A stretch of DNA of 61,657 bases, taken from the NCBI GenBank assembly GCA_023259135.1, contig JAHFQX010000014.1:1-61657 (forward strand), read 5' to 3'. The notes beneath the pieces were generated by a model that saw nothing but the letters and a program-made list of their open reading frames with translations, searched no databases and was not told the DNA's origin. The stretch's first letter is position 1; each line of letters begins with the position of its first letter. Positions 8,982 through 18,353 of the stretch are shown here, one piece after another. Source of the stretch: Betaproteobacteria bacterium (GTDB taxonomy: Bacteria; Pseudomonadota; Gammaproteobacteria; Burkholderiales; JAHFQX01). Both the position numbers and the translations under genes were made by a program.

Positions 8982-10799
8982 ATGTTCCGGCTGCTTCGCT
9001 ATTTCTCCATCGCCAGCCTGGTCTCAATCGCCATCGCCTCGGTGCTGCTCGGCATGGTGTACCGCGAAATCGCCATGCGCGAACTGTTCGTCATGGGGGA
9101 GAAGCACAACGTCGACATAACCCGGGCTTTCGCCAACTCGCTGTGGCCAGAATTCGCCGAGTTCGTCAAATCATCCGGGAGCCTGAATCCCGAACAGCTA
9201 CGCAATCACCCTCGGATCAAAAAGCTCAACGCGGCGGTCTACGCCCAGGCCAACGGGCTCTCTGCCCTCAAGATCAAGATCTACGACACTCAGGGGCACA
9301 CCGTGTACTCGAGCGACGCCCGGCAGATCGGCGAGGATGCCAGTGGCAACCAAGGGGTGCGCGCCGCCCTATCCGGCGAGATCGTGAGCTCCCTCGTCCA
9401 CCGGAACCAGTTCAACGCTTTCGATGGCGTGGTGGAAAACGCCAATGTGCTGCAATCCTACATTCCGATCAGGAGCCCGGATTCGGGCAAGATCGAAGCG
9501 GTGTTCGAGCTCTACGACAACGTCACGCCGTTCCTGCGCCGCATCACCCGCACCCAGTCCTTGGTGATGCTGGCCATGGTGCTGGTATTCATGGCCCTGT
9601 ACGGCGCGCTGTTCCTGATCGTGCGGCGCGCCGACGCCATCATCAAAACCCAGATACTGGAAACGAAACAGCAGCGGGAGACGCTGCTCGAAAGCCAGGC
9701 GCTGCTTGCGCGCACCCAATACGCCGTGGACCACGCCGGGGACATGGTGTTCTGGACCGACAAAAGCGGTCATTTCATTTATGTCAATGAAACGAGTTGC
9801 CGCCGGCTCGGCTACCCATGCGGCGAGCTGCTCGCTCTGAACGTCTGGGATATAGATCCCGACTACCCCAAGGAGGCGTGGCCCCAGATCTGGGAACGGC
9901 TCAAGCGGGAAAAGCAGTTCACTCTCGACTCCCGGCATCGCACCAAATCGGGCGAAGTCTACCCCGCCGAAGTGATGGTCAATTACGTCACCTTCGAGGG
10001 AAAGGAATTTGGCTGCGCCTTTGCCCGGGACGTGACCGAGCGCAAGCGCAACGAGGCCGAACTGATCCGCGCACGAGATGCGGCGGAGGCGGCCAGCCGG
10101 GTCAAGACCCTGTTTCTTGCCAATATGAGCCATGAGCTGCGTACGCCCATGAATGGCATCCTCGGCATGGTGGATCTTGCCCTGACGGACTCGAACCTAT
10201 CGAATGAGAGCCGCGAATACCTGATGGAGGCCCGCAATTCGGCCCAAGACTTGATGGAAATGCTTAAGAAGGTGCTGACCTTCGCGGAAATCGAAACCGG
10301 CCGCGCCGGTTTAATCGCTAAACCGTTTTTGTTGGCCACATTGACGGCCGACGCGCTTGCCGCGTGCCGACCCCGGGCGAAGGCCAAGTCGCTGGGTATC
10401 GCTTCCCGGATACTGCCGGGCACCTCCGAGGTAGTGGTGGGGGATGCCGAATGCCTGCGCCAGATCCTCGACAATCTACTGGATAATGCCGTGAAGTTCA
10501 CCGAGAAAGGCGAAATTCAGTTGACCGTAGCCCCGCTGGAAACAACCCCCGACAGCGTGATGCTGAAATTTTCCGTGCAGGATTCCGGCGTCGGAATCGC
10601 CGCAGACAAACTACACCTCATTTTCGAAGCCTTTACCCAAGCCGATCAGTCATCCACGCGCAAATACGGCGGAACCGGTCTCGGCCTGGCTATTTGCACC
10701 CACTTGGTAGCCCTGATGGGCGGTCGCATCTGGAGCGACAGCCAAGTCGGCAAGGGCAGCACATTCCATTTCACCGCCCGCTTCGGCCTCCCCGGTTAG
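8982..10799 (+). CDS. membrane-bound PAS-domain hybrid-type sensor histidine kinase (no receiver)
   Basis: 605 residues from the ATG at 8982. Order: membrane segment (about 8-28), an outside sensor region of some 160 residues, second membrane segment (about 193-215), a coiled linker rich in Gln/Glu, a PAS domain (about 240-355, YAVDHAGDMVFWTDKSGHFIYVN), the phospho-acceptor H-box LANMSHELRTPMNG with His at about 384, then the ATPase domain with N-box DNLLDNAVKFT, G1 DSGVGIA, F-box IFEAFTQAD and G2 GGTGLGLAI. It should autophosphorylate on the His and pass the phosphate to an unlinked response regulator; none is adjacent. A GTG at 8946 would add 12 residues, but the ATG puts the membrane helix at the N-terminus as is usual. 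The signal is unknown. Confidence 0.88.
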   Translation: MFRLLRYFSIASLVSIAIASVLLGMVYREIAMRELFVMGEKHNVDITRAFANSLWPEFAEFVKSSGSLNPEQLRNHPRIKKLNAAVYAQANGLSALKIKIYDTQGHTVYSSDARQIGEDASGNQGVRAALSGEIVSSLVHRNQFNAFDGVVENANVLQSYIPIRSPDSGKIEAVFELYDNVTPFLRRITRTQSLVMLAMVLVFMALYGALFLIVRRADAIIKTQILETKQQRETLLESQALLARTQYAVDHAGDMVFWTDKSGHFIYVNETSCRRLGYPCGELLALNVWDIDPDYPKEAWPQIWERLKREKQFTLDSRHRTKSGEVYPAEVMVNYVTFEGKEFGCAFARDVTERKRNEAELIRARDAAEAASRVKTLFLANMSHELRTPMNGILGMVDLALTDSNLSNESREYLMEARNSAQDLMEMLKKVLTFAEIETGRAGLIAKPFLLATLTADALAACRPRAKAKSLGIASRILPGTSEVVVGDAECLRQILDNLLDNAVKFTEKGEIQLTVAPLETTPDSVMLKFSVQDSGVGIAADKLHLIFEAFTQADQSSTRKYGGTGLGLAICTHLVALMGGRIWSDSQVGKGSTFHFTARFGLPG

Positions 10800-10966
10800 C
10801 CGGCCATTTTCTCTGCGGTTCGTGCCGCGCCCTTCGGCGGCCTCGGGACGAACGGGAAAGTTGCCAGCCATTTTCACGGTCTTCCTATAGAGGCGGAAAA
10901 GCGGGTCCGTCGGGTCGCTCTGACAAAATTCATTTGCTAAAACCGCAGTTGGCGAACTGCCAGCGC

Positions 10967-11094
10967 TTCGATACGCCTGTCCTGAGCGAGGTCGAAGGAC
11001 CCGCTGCGCGGGCTACTCAGGGCGAACGGGGTACTCACCCGCCGAGTGAGAAGCCGTTCGTGGTAAGTAGCCTTGCGTAGCAAGGCGTATCGAA
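10967..11094. repeat. 128-bp repeat element with perfect 11-bp terminal inverted repeats
   Basis: TTCGATACGCC (10967-10977) is matched by GGCGTATCGAA (11084-11094). Inside are TCCTGAGCGAGGTCGAAGG-like and GGGCGAACGGGG stretches that I recognise from dispersed intergenic repeats of beta- and gammaproteobacteria, and a perfect hairpin CCTTGC-GTA-GCAAGG (11071-11085). It contains no gene. It lies between the ends of two converging genes, so it may also act as a terminator. Confidence 0.6.
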
Positions 11095-11127
11095 CCATAG
11101 AATGGCGTGCAACCGTCGAATTTAGGT

Positions 11128-13050
11128 TCAAGCGGCGCGGCTCTCCAGTTCCTCCCAGCGGGCCAGCGCTTGGCTGAGCTCGGCATCGAGGGCTTGCAGG
11201 CGCGCCTGCAAACTCCGCGCCTCCTGCGGGGCGGCGCGATAAAGGCCGGCGGCGAGGCGGCCGGCGATCCGAGCCTGTTCCGCTTCCAGGGCCGCGATCC
11301 GATCCGGCAGTTCGGCCAGCTCGCGCATTTCGCGGTAGCTGAGCTTGCTGCTCGGCTCGCGACGCGGGGAGGGCGTTACCGAAGCCGGAGGCTGGGCCGC
11401 GACGGGGGCGGCGACACTATGCGGGGCCCGCGCCTTGAGCCCAGGAGCGGAATCGGCCACTAGGGCCGCTTGCCAATCCTCGTAACCGCCGGCGTATTCG
11501 CGCCAAATGCCCTCCCCTTCGGCGGCGATGGTCTGGGTCACCACGTTGTCCAGGAAGCGCCGGTCGTGGCTGACCAGGAACAGCGTCCCGGCGTAGTCTT
11601 GCAGCAGCGCCTCGAGCAACTCCAGGGTCTCGATATCCAGGTCGTTGGTCGGCTCGTCCAGCACCAGCACATTGGCCGGCTTGGCAAACAGCCTGGCCAG
11701 CAACAGGCGGTTGCGCTCGCCGCCGGACAGCGACTTCACCAGCGCCCGGGCCCGCTCCGGAGGAAACAGGAAATCGCCCAGGTAGCTGATAACGTGCTTG
11801 CGCTGGCCGCCGATCTCGACAAAGTCCGAGCCGGGACTGATGACTTCGGCGAGGGTCGCGGTTTCGTTCAACGCGGTCCGGAACTGGTCGAAATAGGCTA
11901 CTTCCAGCTTGGCGCCGAGACGGACCCGGCCGGTATCCGGCGCCAGCTCGCCGAGGATCAATTTGAGCAAGGTGGTCTTGCCGGCGCCGTTGGGGCCGAT
12001 CAAGCCGATCTTGTCGCCGCGCTGAATCCGGGTGGTGAAATCCCGCACCACCCAACGCTCGCCGTAGCGCTTGGACACGCGGTCCAATTCGGCCACCAGC
12101 TTGCCCGAGCGTTCGCCGCTTGCCAGGCGGAAATCCACGCTGCCGAGCCGTTCGCGGCGCGCCGCCCGCTCGCGGCGCAGGGCTTCCAGGCGCCGCGCCC
12201 GGCCCTCGTTGCGGGTACGGCGAGCCTCCACGCCCTTGCGAATCCAGACTTCTTCCTGGGCTAGGAATTTATCGAACTTGGCGCTCTGTTGCGCCTCCGC
12301 CGCCAATTCTTCGGCCTTGCGCCGCTGGTAGGCGGCGAAATTTCCGAAGTAGCTCCTCAATCGGCCACGATCCAATTCGGCGACCCGCGTCGAGACCGCA
12401 TCCAAGAAACCGCGGTCGTGGGTAACGACCAGCACGCCGCCGCGAAAATCGCGGATCAACCGTTCCAGCCAGAGGATGCCGTCCAGATCGAGATGGTTGG
12501 TGGGTTCGTCGAGCAGCAGCAAATCGGGTTCCGCGGCCAGGGCCTGGGCCAATGCCACCCGCTTGATGCCGCCTCCCGACAAGGCGGCAATCCTCGCCTC
12601 GCCATCCAGTCCCAGGCGGCTGATGGCCTGCTCGACCCGGCTATGCAGCCGCCAGCCGTCGGCATGGTCGAGTTCCGCCTGCAAGTCTTGCAGGGCCTCC
12701 AGATTCGCCGCCGACGGATCCAGGGCGACGGCCTGGGTCATCTCGTGGTAAGCCAGCAGCAGCCGGCTGGCCTCGCCGAGCCCGGCGGCGAGGGTCTGGT
12801 AGATGCTGCGCGCCGGATCGAAGGCCGGTTCCTGGGGCACGTAGGCCAGCCGCAACCCCGGCTGGCGCCAAACCGCGCCGTCGTCGAGCGCCGTCAGCCC
12901 CGCCAGCGCCCGCAGCAAGGACGATTTGCCGCTGCCGTTGCGGCCGATCAAGGCGATGCGCTCGCCGGCGTCGATTTGCAGCGCGGCGCCGTCGAGCAAT
13001 GGCACATGACCGAAGGCCAGATTGCCGTTTTCCAGGGTCAAAAGGGGCAT
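11128..13050 (-). CDS. uup: ABC-F family ATPase, Uup type
   Basis: 640 residues with two ABC cassettes in one chain and no membrane domain. Cassette 1: Walker A GRNGSGKSS, signature LSGGGIKRVALAQAL, Walker B LLLLDEPTNHLDL. The linker is rich in Arg/Glu (FLAQEEVWIRKGVEARRTRNEGRARRLEALRRER). Cassette 2: Walker A GPNGAGKTT, signature LSGGERNRLLLARL, Walker B VLVLDEPTNDLDI. The linker with WIRKGVEARRTRNEGR and a long basic C-terminal coiled coil (last 90 residues) are marks of Uup, a cytoplasmic protein acting on ribosomes and linked to precise excision of transposons. The start lies one base after the bcp stop, so the two form an operon. Confidence 0.93.
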   Translation of the reverse strand: MPLLTLENGNLAFGHVPLLDGAALQIDAGERIALIGRNGSGKSSLLRALAGLTALDDGAVWRQPGLRLAYVPQEPAFDPARSIYQTLAAGLGEASRLLLAYHEMTQAVALDPSAANLEALQDLQAELDHADGWRLHSRVEQAISRLGLDGEARIAALSGGGIKRVALAQALAAEPDLLLLDEPTNHLDLDGILWLERLIRDFRGGVLVVTHDRGFLDAVSTRVAELDRGRLRSYFGNFAAYQRRKAEELAAEAQQSAKFDKFLAQEEVWIRKGVEARRTRNEGRARRLEALRRERAARRERLGSVDFRLASGERSGKLVAELDRVSKRYGERWVVRDFTTRIQRGDKIGLIGPNGAGKTTLLKLILGELAPDTGRVRLGAKLEVAYFDQFRTALNETATLAEVISPGSDFVEIGGQRKHVISYLGDFLFPPERARALVKSLSGGERNRLLLARLFAKPANVLVLDEPTNDLDIETLELLEALLQDYAGTLFLVSHDRRFLDNVVTQTIAAEGEGIWREYAGGYEDWQAALVADSAPGLKARAPHSVAAPVAAQPPASVTPSPRREPSSKLSYREMRELAELPDRIAALEAEQARIAGRLAAGLYRAAPQEARSLQARLQALDAELSQALARWEELESRAA

Positions 13051-13051
13051 G

Positions 13052-13585
13052 TCATGGGGTCCGCAAACGCTTCAAATCGGCAATCACCTCGGCCGAGTGG
13101 CGCGAAGTATCCACCTTGAGGTAGGACTTGGCGATTTGTCCCTGGGGATTGATCAAAAACGTGTAGCGCCGCGCCACCTTGAACAGCCCCCAGTTGTTCA
13201 AGGCTCCGTAGGATTCGGCCACCCGGCCGTCGCGATCGGCCAGCAGGGGAAACGGCAAATTGTATTTCTTGGCAAAATCCGCATGGGAAGCGGTGTCGTC
13301 AACGCTGACGCCCACAACCTGGGCTCCGAGCGCCTTCAGGCCGAGCAAATCGTCACGAAACTGGCAGGCTTCCTCGGTGCAGCCGGGGGTATCGTCTTTG
13401 GGGTAGAAATAGAGCACCACCCACCGCCCGCGCAAATCGGCAAGACTTTGGATTTTGCCGTTCTGGTCAGGCAGGGCGAATCCGGGCGCGGCGCTCCCCG
13501 GCATCGGCACGCCGGCGGCTTGCGCCGAGCCCCAGAACATAAGCCCGCATAGCAAAAACAACGCAAATCGACAAAAATGATTCAT
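13052..13585 (-). CDS. bcp: thioredoxin-dependent peroxiredoxin, Bcp/PrxQ type, exported
   Basis: 177 residues. The first 23 form a signal peptide (FALFLLCGLMFWGSAQA), so the enzyme should work in the periplasm, which is uncommon since most Bcp proteins are cytoplasmic. The thioredoxin fold follows: PGFALPDQNGKIQSLADLRGRWVVLYFYPKDDTPGCTEEACQFRDD, with the peroxidatic Cys in TPGCTEEAC and the second Cys five residues on, the PrxQ arrangement. It reduces hydroperoxides. Transcribed just ahead of uup with a one-base gap. Confidence 0.9.
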   Translation of the reverse strand: MNHFCRFALFLLCGLMFWGSAQAAGVPMPGSAAPGFALPDQNGKIQSLADLRGRWVVLYFYPKDDTPGCTEEACQFRDDLLGLKALGAQVVGVSVDDTASHADFAKKYNLPFPLLADRDGRVAESYGALNNWGLFKVARRYTFLINPQGQIAKSYLKVDTSRHSAEVIADLKRLRTP

Positions 13586-13743
13586 GGTGCGCTCCTCACT
13601 CTATCCCCCGCCACACTGTCGGAGGATGACCCCATCAGTAATTCTCCATCAGACCGCTTATTATCATACGAGTGCCGGTGGGTATGGCTCTCGGATGAGC
13701 CCATATACAATAAGCCCATCGAGTTCAAGTAAAGGGGCTTGCC

Positions 13744-14754
13744 ATGAAGGTATTCCAGATCGAGGGCCAGTTCGGGCTGGCCCATCTCAAACCGGCGGAG
13801 CGGCCGGATCCCACTCCCGGCCCCGGCCAGGTGGTGGTGAAGCTCAAGGCCGCCTGCCTCAACTACCGGGACTGGCTGATGGTCGAAGGCCAGTATAACC
13901 CGTCCCAGCCCTTGCCCCTGATCCCCTTGTCCGACGGAGTCGGGGTGGTCGCGGCGGTAGGCACCGGGGTCGGCCGAGTCAGCGCCGGGCAGCGGGTGGC
14001 GGGGATCTTCGCCCAGCACTGGCTGGCCGGGAAACCCAACAAGGAGGCCCGGGCTTCCACCCTGGGCAGCCCATTGGACGGGATGCTGACCGAGTACGCG
14101 CTGCTGGATGCGGAAGGCGTGGTGCCGGTTCCCGAGCACCTGAGCGACGAGGAGGCCGCCACCCTGCCCTGCGCCGCGGTCACCGCGTGGAATGCCTTGC
14201 TCGGCCTGGGCCATGTCCAGCCCGGAGACACCGTGCTGCTGCAAGGCACCGGGGGCGTGTCGATTTTCGCGCTGCAATTCGCCAAGCTGGCCGGAGCCCG
14301 GGTCATCATCACTTCCAGCAGCGACGAGAAGCTGGCGCGGGCCCAGGCCCTGGGGGCCGACGAACTCATCAACTACCGCGCCCAGCCCGATTGGGACAAG
14401 GCTGCCGTCCAGCTCGCCGGCGGCGCGGGAGTCGATCACGTGGTGGAGGTCGGCGGCGCCGGAACTTTCGGCAAATCCCTCAACGCCGTGCGCATCGGCG
14501 GCACGATTTCCATGATCGGCATCTTGAGCGGCTCCACCACGCCGACGGCGCTCACCTCCATTCTGATGAAAAGCGTCCGGGTACAAGGAATATTCGTCGG
14601 CAGCCGCGCCTGCTTCGAGACCATGAACCGGGCTGTCGCCCTGCACCGGCTGCGTCCCGTGGTGGACCGGGTGTTCGCCTTCGAGGACGCTCCCCAGGCT
14701 TTCCGCCACTTGGCCTCCGGACAGCATTTCGGCAAAGTGGTGATCCGTTTCTGA
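13744..14754 (+). CDS. zinc-free medium-chain alcohol dehydrogenase / quinone-oxidoreductase-like protein
   Basis: 336 residues of the medium-chain dehydrogenase/reductase superfamily. The N-terminal GroES-like domain reads [24 protein letters not shown]; the Asn-Tyr-Arg-Asp replaces the Cys ligand of zinc enzymes, so it probably lacks catalytic zinc. The nucleotide fold has [46 protein letters not shown], where SSSDEK points to NADPH. The substrate is unknown. A GGGG ribosome site lies just before the ATG. The aldo-keto reductase gene follows after 26 bases, so the two are likely co-transcribed. Confidence 0.88.
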   Translation: MKVFQIEGQFGLAHLKPAERPDPTPGPGQVVVKLKAACLNYRDWLMVEGQYNPSQPLPLIPLSDGVGVVAAVGTGVGRVSAGQRVAGIFAQHWLAGKPNKEARASTLGSPLDGMLTEYALLDAEGVVPVPEHLSDEEAATLPCAAVTAWNALLGLGHVQPGDTVLLQGTGGVSIFALQFAKLAGARVIITSSSDEKLARAQALGADELINYRAQPDWDKAAVQLAGGAGVDHVVEVGGAGTFGKSLNAVRIGGTISMIGILSGSTTPTALTSILMKSVRVQGIFVGSRACFETMNRAVALHRLRPVVDRVFAFEDAPQAFRHLASGQHFGKVVIRF

Positions 14755-14780
14755 AACGAGCTTACTTACAAGAGGACATC

Positions 14781-15776
14781 ATGAAAACACGCCAACTGGG
14801 CCGCTCCGGCCCCCGAGTCTCGGCCATCGGGCTGGGCTGCATGAGCATGTCGCAAAGCTACGGCAAGAAAGAGGACCGCAACGACGAAAGCTCCATCCGG
14901 GTGATCCAGCGGGCCTTAGAGCTGGGCGTGACGCTGCTGGACACCGCCGACATCTACGGCCTGGGCCACAACGAAGAGCTGGTGGGCCGGGCCATCCGCG
15001 ACCGGCGGGAGAAAGTGGTGCTGGCCACCAAATTCGGCTTCGTGCGGGACGGCTCCAGTCCGCTAGGCAAGGTGGATGGCAGCCCGCAACACGTCCGCGA
15101 AGCCTGCGAAGCCAGCCTGCGGCGGCTCGGCGTCAGCGTCATCGACCTCTATTACCTGCACCGCAGGGATCCCCAAGTCCCCATCGAGGAAACCGTCGGG
15201 GCCATGGCCCAACTGGTGCGGGAAGGCAAGGTGCGCCACCTGGGGCTGTCGGAAGTGGGGGCCGAAACCCTGCGCCGGGCCTGCGCCGTGCATCCCATCG
15301 CCGCCCTGCAATCGGAATATTCCCTGTGGACCCGGGACCCGGAGCAAGGCCCGCTGCAAGCCTGCCGCGAATTGGGCGTGGGGTTCGTTCCTTTCAGCCC
15401 CCTGGGACGGGGGTTTTTCACCGGGCGGCTGCAACAAGACGAGATTGCCGGTAAATCGGACCTGCGCAGTTCCATGCCCCGCTTCCAGGGCGAGAATTTC
15501 CAGCGCAACCGCCGGCTGGTGGAAAGCCTCGAGGCCCTGGCCGCCAAAAAGGGCTGCACCGCCGGACAGATCGCCCTGGCTTGGCTGCTGTCGCGGGGCG
15601 AGGATATCGTCCCTATTCCCGGCACCAAGCGGATTCCTTATCTGGAGGAAAACGTGGGAGCCGTGGACATCACCCTCTCTCCCGCCGACTGGGCCGCCAT
15701 CGAGGCCGCCGTCCCGGTCGACGCGGTGGCCGGGGAACGCTACGCCCCGGACCGCATGGGCCTGGTGGATCGATAA
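14781..15776 (+). CDS. aldo/keto reductase
   Basis: 331 residues. [24 protein letters not shown] opens a typical TIM-barrel AKR. The catalytic tetrad can be seen: Asp and Tyr in [21 protein letters not shown], Lys in VVLATKFGF, and His in [29 protein letters not shown] is the NADPH-binding region. The AGAGGA before the ATG at 14781 sets the start. It reduces aldehydes or ketones; the exact substrate cannot be told. It forms a unit with the dehydrogenase before it and pgi after it, 37 bases on. Confidence 0.92.
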   Translation: MKTRQLGRSGPRVSAIGLGCMSMSQSYGKKEDRNDESSIRVIQRALELGVTLLDTADIYGLGHNEELVGRAIRDRREKVVLATKFGFVRDGSSPLGKVDGSPQHVREACEASLRRLGVSVIDLYYLHRRDPQVPIEETVGAMAQLVREGKVRHLGLSEVGAETLRRACAVHPIAALQSEYSLWTRDPEQGPLQACRELGVGFVPFSPLGRGFFTGRLQQDEIAGKSDLRSSMPRFQGENFQRNRRLVESLEALAAKKGCTAGQIALAWLLSRGEDIVPIPGTKRIPYLEENVGAVDITLSPADWAAIEAAVPVDAVAGERYAPDRMGLVDR

Positions 15777-15813
15777 GCCTCGCGCCCTCCGCCCTCCTCC
15801 GACGCCGACCCCC

Positions 15814-17442
15814 ATGACCCCCACCCGCCTCCCCGCCTGGCAAGCCCTGGCCGCCCACCACGCCACCGCCCAGTCGTTTCGTCTCAAGGATTTGTTCCGG
15901 CAAGACCCGCAACGCTTTGCGCGGTTTTCCCTCAGCCTGGACGACTTGCTGCTGGACGCGTCCAAGCACCTCGTCAGCGCCGAGACCATGAGCTTGCTGA
16001 CGGCCCTGGCGGAACAGGCTCGACTGCCCGCCCAGATCGAGGCGATGTTCCGGGGCGACAAGATCAATGCCACCGAAGGCCGGGCGGCGCTGCATACCGC
16101 CTTGCGGGGCGATACCGGGGCGCGAGTGGACGGGGAGCCGGTGGCGCCCCGGGTGCAAGGCGTGCTGCGCAAGATGCGGGCCTTGGCCGAGGGAGTGCGG
16201 GACGGCGGCATCGCCGGCCAGACCGGGCGGCGCTTCACTCACGTCGTCAACATCGGCATCGGCGGCTCGGACCTGGGACCGCTGATGGCCTGCGAAGCGC
16301 TGCGGCCCTACGCCGACGGGCGGCTGACCTGCCGCTTCGTGTCCAACGTGGACGGCGCCCATCTGGCCACCGCCCTGGAGGGATTGGACCCCGAGACCAC
16401 CTTGATCCTGGCGGCTTCCAAAACCTTCACCACCCAGGAAACCCTGGCCAACGCCCGCAGCGCCCGGCAGTGGCTCACCGCCTCGCTCGGCGAGGCCGCC
16501 GTGGCCCGGCATTTCGTCGCCCTGTCGGCCAACTACGCGGAGGCCGCCCGCTTCGGCATTCCCGCCGAACGGGTGCTGGAATTTTGGGATTGGGTGGGGG
16601 GACGCTATTCCTTGTGGTCGGCCATCGGCTGCTCCGTCGCGCTATACATCGGCATGGACCGTTTCGAGGAGATGCTGGCGGGAGCGCGGTCCATGGATCA
16701 GCATTTCCGCACCGCGCCCCCGGAGCGCAATCTGCCGGTGGTATTGGGCCTGCTGGGAATATGGAATACCAATTTCCTCGGCGCCGAGAGCCGCGCCGTG
16801 CTGCCCTACGACCAGCGCCTGGCCCGCTTTCCCGCCTATCTGCAACAGTTGGAAATGGAAAGCAACGGCAAGCGGGTGGCCCGCGACGGCACTCCGCTGG
16901 ATTACGCCACCAGCCCCGTGGTGTGGGGCGAACCCGGCACCAACGGCCAGCATGCCTTCTTCCAGTTACTGCACCAGGGGACCCAGCTCATCCCGGCGGA
17001 TTTCATCGCCGCGGCTCGCAGCCCCTATGCCCTGGACGGCCACCATGAGCTGCTGCTGTCCAATTTTTTCGCCCAGAGCGAAGCCCTGATGCTGGGCAAA
17101 GACGAGGCCCAGGTACGCGCCGAACTGCAGGCCCAGGGCCTGGGCGAGGCGGCCATCGCCGCGCTGCTGCCCCACAAGGTCTTCCCCGGCAACCGGCCCT
17201 CCACCTCCATCCTGTTCCGGGAATTGAACCCCCGCACCCTGGGCCTGCTCATCGCCCTCTACGAGCACAAGGTGTTCGTCGAAGGCGCGATCTGGAACAT
17301 CAACTCCTTCGACCAATGGGGCGTGGAGCTGGGCAAGGCCCTGGCCGGGAAAATATTGCCGGAACTCTCCGGACCCCAACCAGCCACCGGCCACGACGCT
17401 TCCACCAACGGACTGATCAACCACTACAAGCGGCTGCGGTGA
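15814..17442 (+). CDS. pgi: glucose-6-phosphate isomerase
   Basis: 542 residues, full length. It interconverts glucose-6-phosphate and fructose-6-phosphate. Family signatures are clear: [59 protein letters not shown] (the PGI pattern), [15 protein letters not shown], the catalytic Glu in [34 protein letters not shown] with its His, and near the end [21 protein letters not shown] with the Lys. The ATG at 15814 matches the family N-terminus. A long open frame in the same phase begins at 15076 but lies inside the aldo-keto reductase gene. Confidence 0.97.
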   Translation: MTPTRLPAWQALAAHHATAQSFRLKDLFRQDPQRFARFSLSLDDLLLDASKHLVSAETMSLLTALAEQARLPAQIEAMFRGDKINATEGRAALHTALRGDTGARVDGEPVAPRVQGVLRKMRALAEGVRDGGIAGQTGRRFTHVVNIGIGGSDLGPLMACEALRPYADGRLTCRFVSNVDGAHLATALEGLDPETTLILAASKTFTTQETLANARSARQWLTASLGEAAVARHFVALSANYAEAARFGIPAERVLEFWDWVGGRYSLWSAIGCSVALYIGMDRFEEMLAGARSMDQHFRTAPPERNLPVVLGLLGIWNTNFLGAESRAVLPYDQRLARFPAYLQQLEMESNGKRVARDGTPLDYATSPVVWGEPGTNGQHAFFQLLHQGTQLIPADFIAAARSPYALDGHHELLLSNFFAQSEALMLGKDEAQVRAELQAQGLGEAAIAALLPHKVFPGNRPSTSILFRELNPRTLGLLIALYEHKVFVEGAIWNINSFDQWGVELGKALAGKILPELSGPQPATGHDASTNGLINHYKRLR

Positions 17443-17479
17443 GACAATTTTGACTTCAGTGCCTTTTGGTTAACGCCCG

Positions 17480-17503
17480 GCGCAATATGCGTTGCTATTG
17501 CGC
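17480..17503. repeat. REP-like palindrome, left copy flanking the island
   Basis: GCGCAATA (17480-17487) pairs perfectly with TATTGCGC (17496-17503) around an 8-base loop. A close relative occurs at 20194-20218, so the pair brackets the restriction-modification island. The form GCGCAAT...GC...ATTGCGC resembles dispersed palindromes I have seen in many proteobacterial genomes. The rest of 17443-17607 shows no gene. Confidence 0.6.
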
Positions 17504-17607
17504 CCTTGTGCGATATTGCATTCCCAAGTTACACACCATTTGGTGTATACATTACGTTGGGCGTCAGAAGAACCGCTGTTCCGAACCTACAAGTTGGAAG
17601 ACCTGCA

Positions 17608-18336
17608 ATGTTTGAGAAGCTAAAGAAGAAAGGGTTTCAGGTTTTGGCGCTGCACCATGCAGAAGCTATTCTGAAGCACGACATGGCTGACGCCGTTACG
17701 GAGCTTGAGCGGGTTCTTCTTGACATTCAAATACCTGTCGAAGAACTAATTCGGGGCGGTGGCGGGGAGGGCGAACTCACCCAACGCATGCGCCATACGC
17801 TAGCGGATGATTGCGGTTGGAAGAAGCATAACTTTGAGATCAAGAAAATTGTCGACGGAGAGGAGAAAGAATCCGTCTCCCACGAAGTTGATCACGTCAA
17901 GCGCTTCCCTACCGGTACGTTTGCCCTTGAGATTGAGTGGAACAACAAGGACCCGTTTTTTGATCGGGATTTAGAGAACTTTAAGCGGCTACACGCCGAC
18001 GGTGTGATTTCGATTGGTGCGATCATCACGAGGGGCTCGACACTCCAGGAGTCACTTCGCGACGTTGTCACGCGGTTCGCACGGAAGAATGGCGTACACA
18101 GAGCAGCAGCACTTTCAAAGCACTACTCGCCGACGGCACGTCAGCTTCAAATAATAGAGCGCATGGCTAAGGCCAAGGGGTCCTTCGAGGAAGGTTGGGC
18201 GCATGCCTTCGTGTCGGATAAATTTGGTGAAGCAACAACCCACTGGCGAAAGCTTGAGGATCGTGTTCGGCGCGGAGTCGGAAATCCATGCCCTCTGCTG
18301 CTGGTCGGAATTCCTAAACAGGTTATAGTCGTATAG
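17608..18336 (+). CDS. type II restriction endonuclease, BglII/BstYI-like
   Basis: 242 residues from the ATG at 17608 (GGAAG before it; an upstream open frame to 17506 has no ribosome site). The centre reads SHEVDHVKRFPTGTFALEIEWNNKDPFFDRDLENFKRLHADGVISIGAIITRG, which fits the PD-(D/E)xK-type core of the BglII family: an Asp (VDHVK), then a Glu-x-Glu pair (EIEW) where BglII has Glu-x-Gln. The next gene is an adenine methyltransferase, which supports the call. If truly BglII/BstYI-like, the site would have a GATC core, but that is inference. Codon use is AT-richer than its neighbours, pointing to transfer. Confidence 0.7.
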   Translation: MFEKLKKKGFQVLALHHAEAILKHDMADAVTELERVLLDIQIPVEELIRGGGGEGELTQRMRHTLADDCGWKKHNFEIKKIVDGEEKESVSHEVDHVKRFPTGTFALEIEWNNKDPFFDRDLENFKRLHADGVISIGAIITRGSTLQESLRDVVTRFARKNGVHRAAALSKHYSPTARQLQIIERMAKAKGSFEEGWAHAFVSDKFGEATTHWRKLEDRVRRGVGNPCPLLLVGIPKQVIVV

Positions 18337-18353
18337 AAGCTCGGGAGGCAATC

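Noticed and set aside
17468-17577. Integron attC-like site (TTAACGCCC ... GTTGGGC) before the restriction gene
   Set aside because: GTTGGGC fits the R' core, but the matching inverse core GCCCAAC is missing and no second attC follows the cassette.
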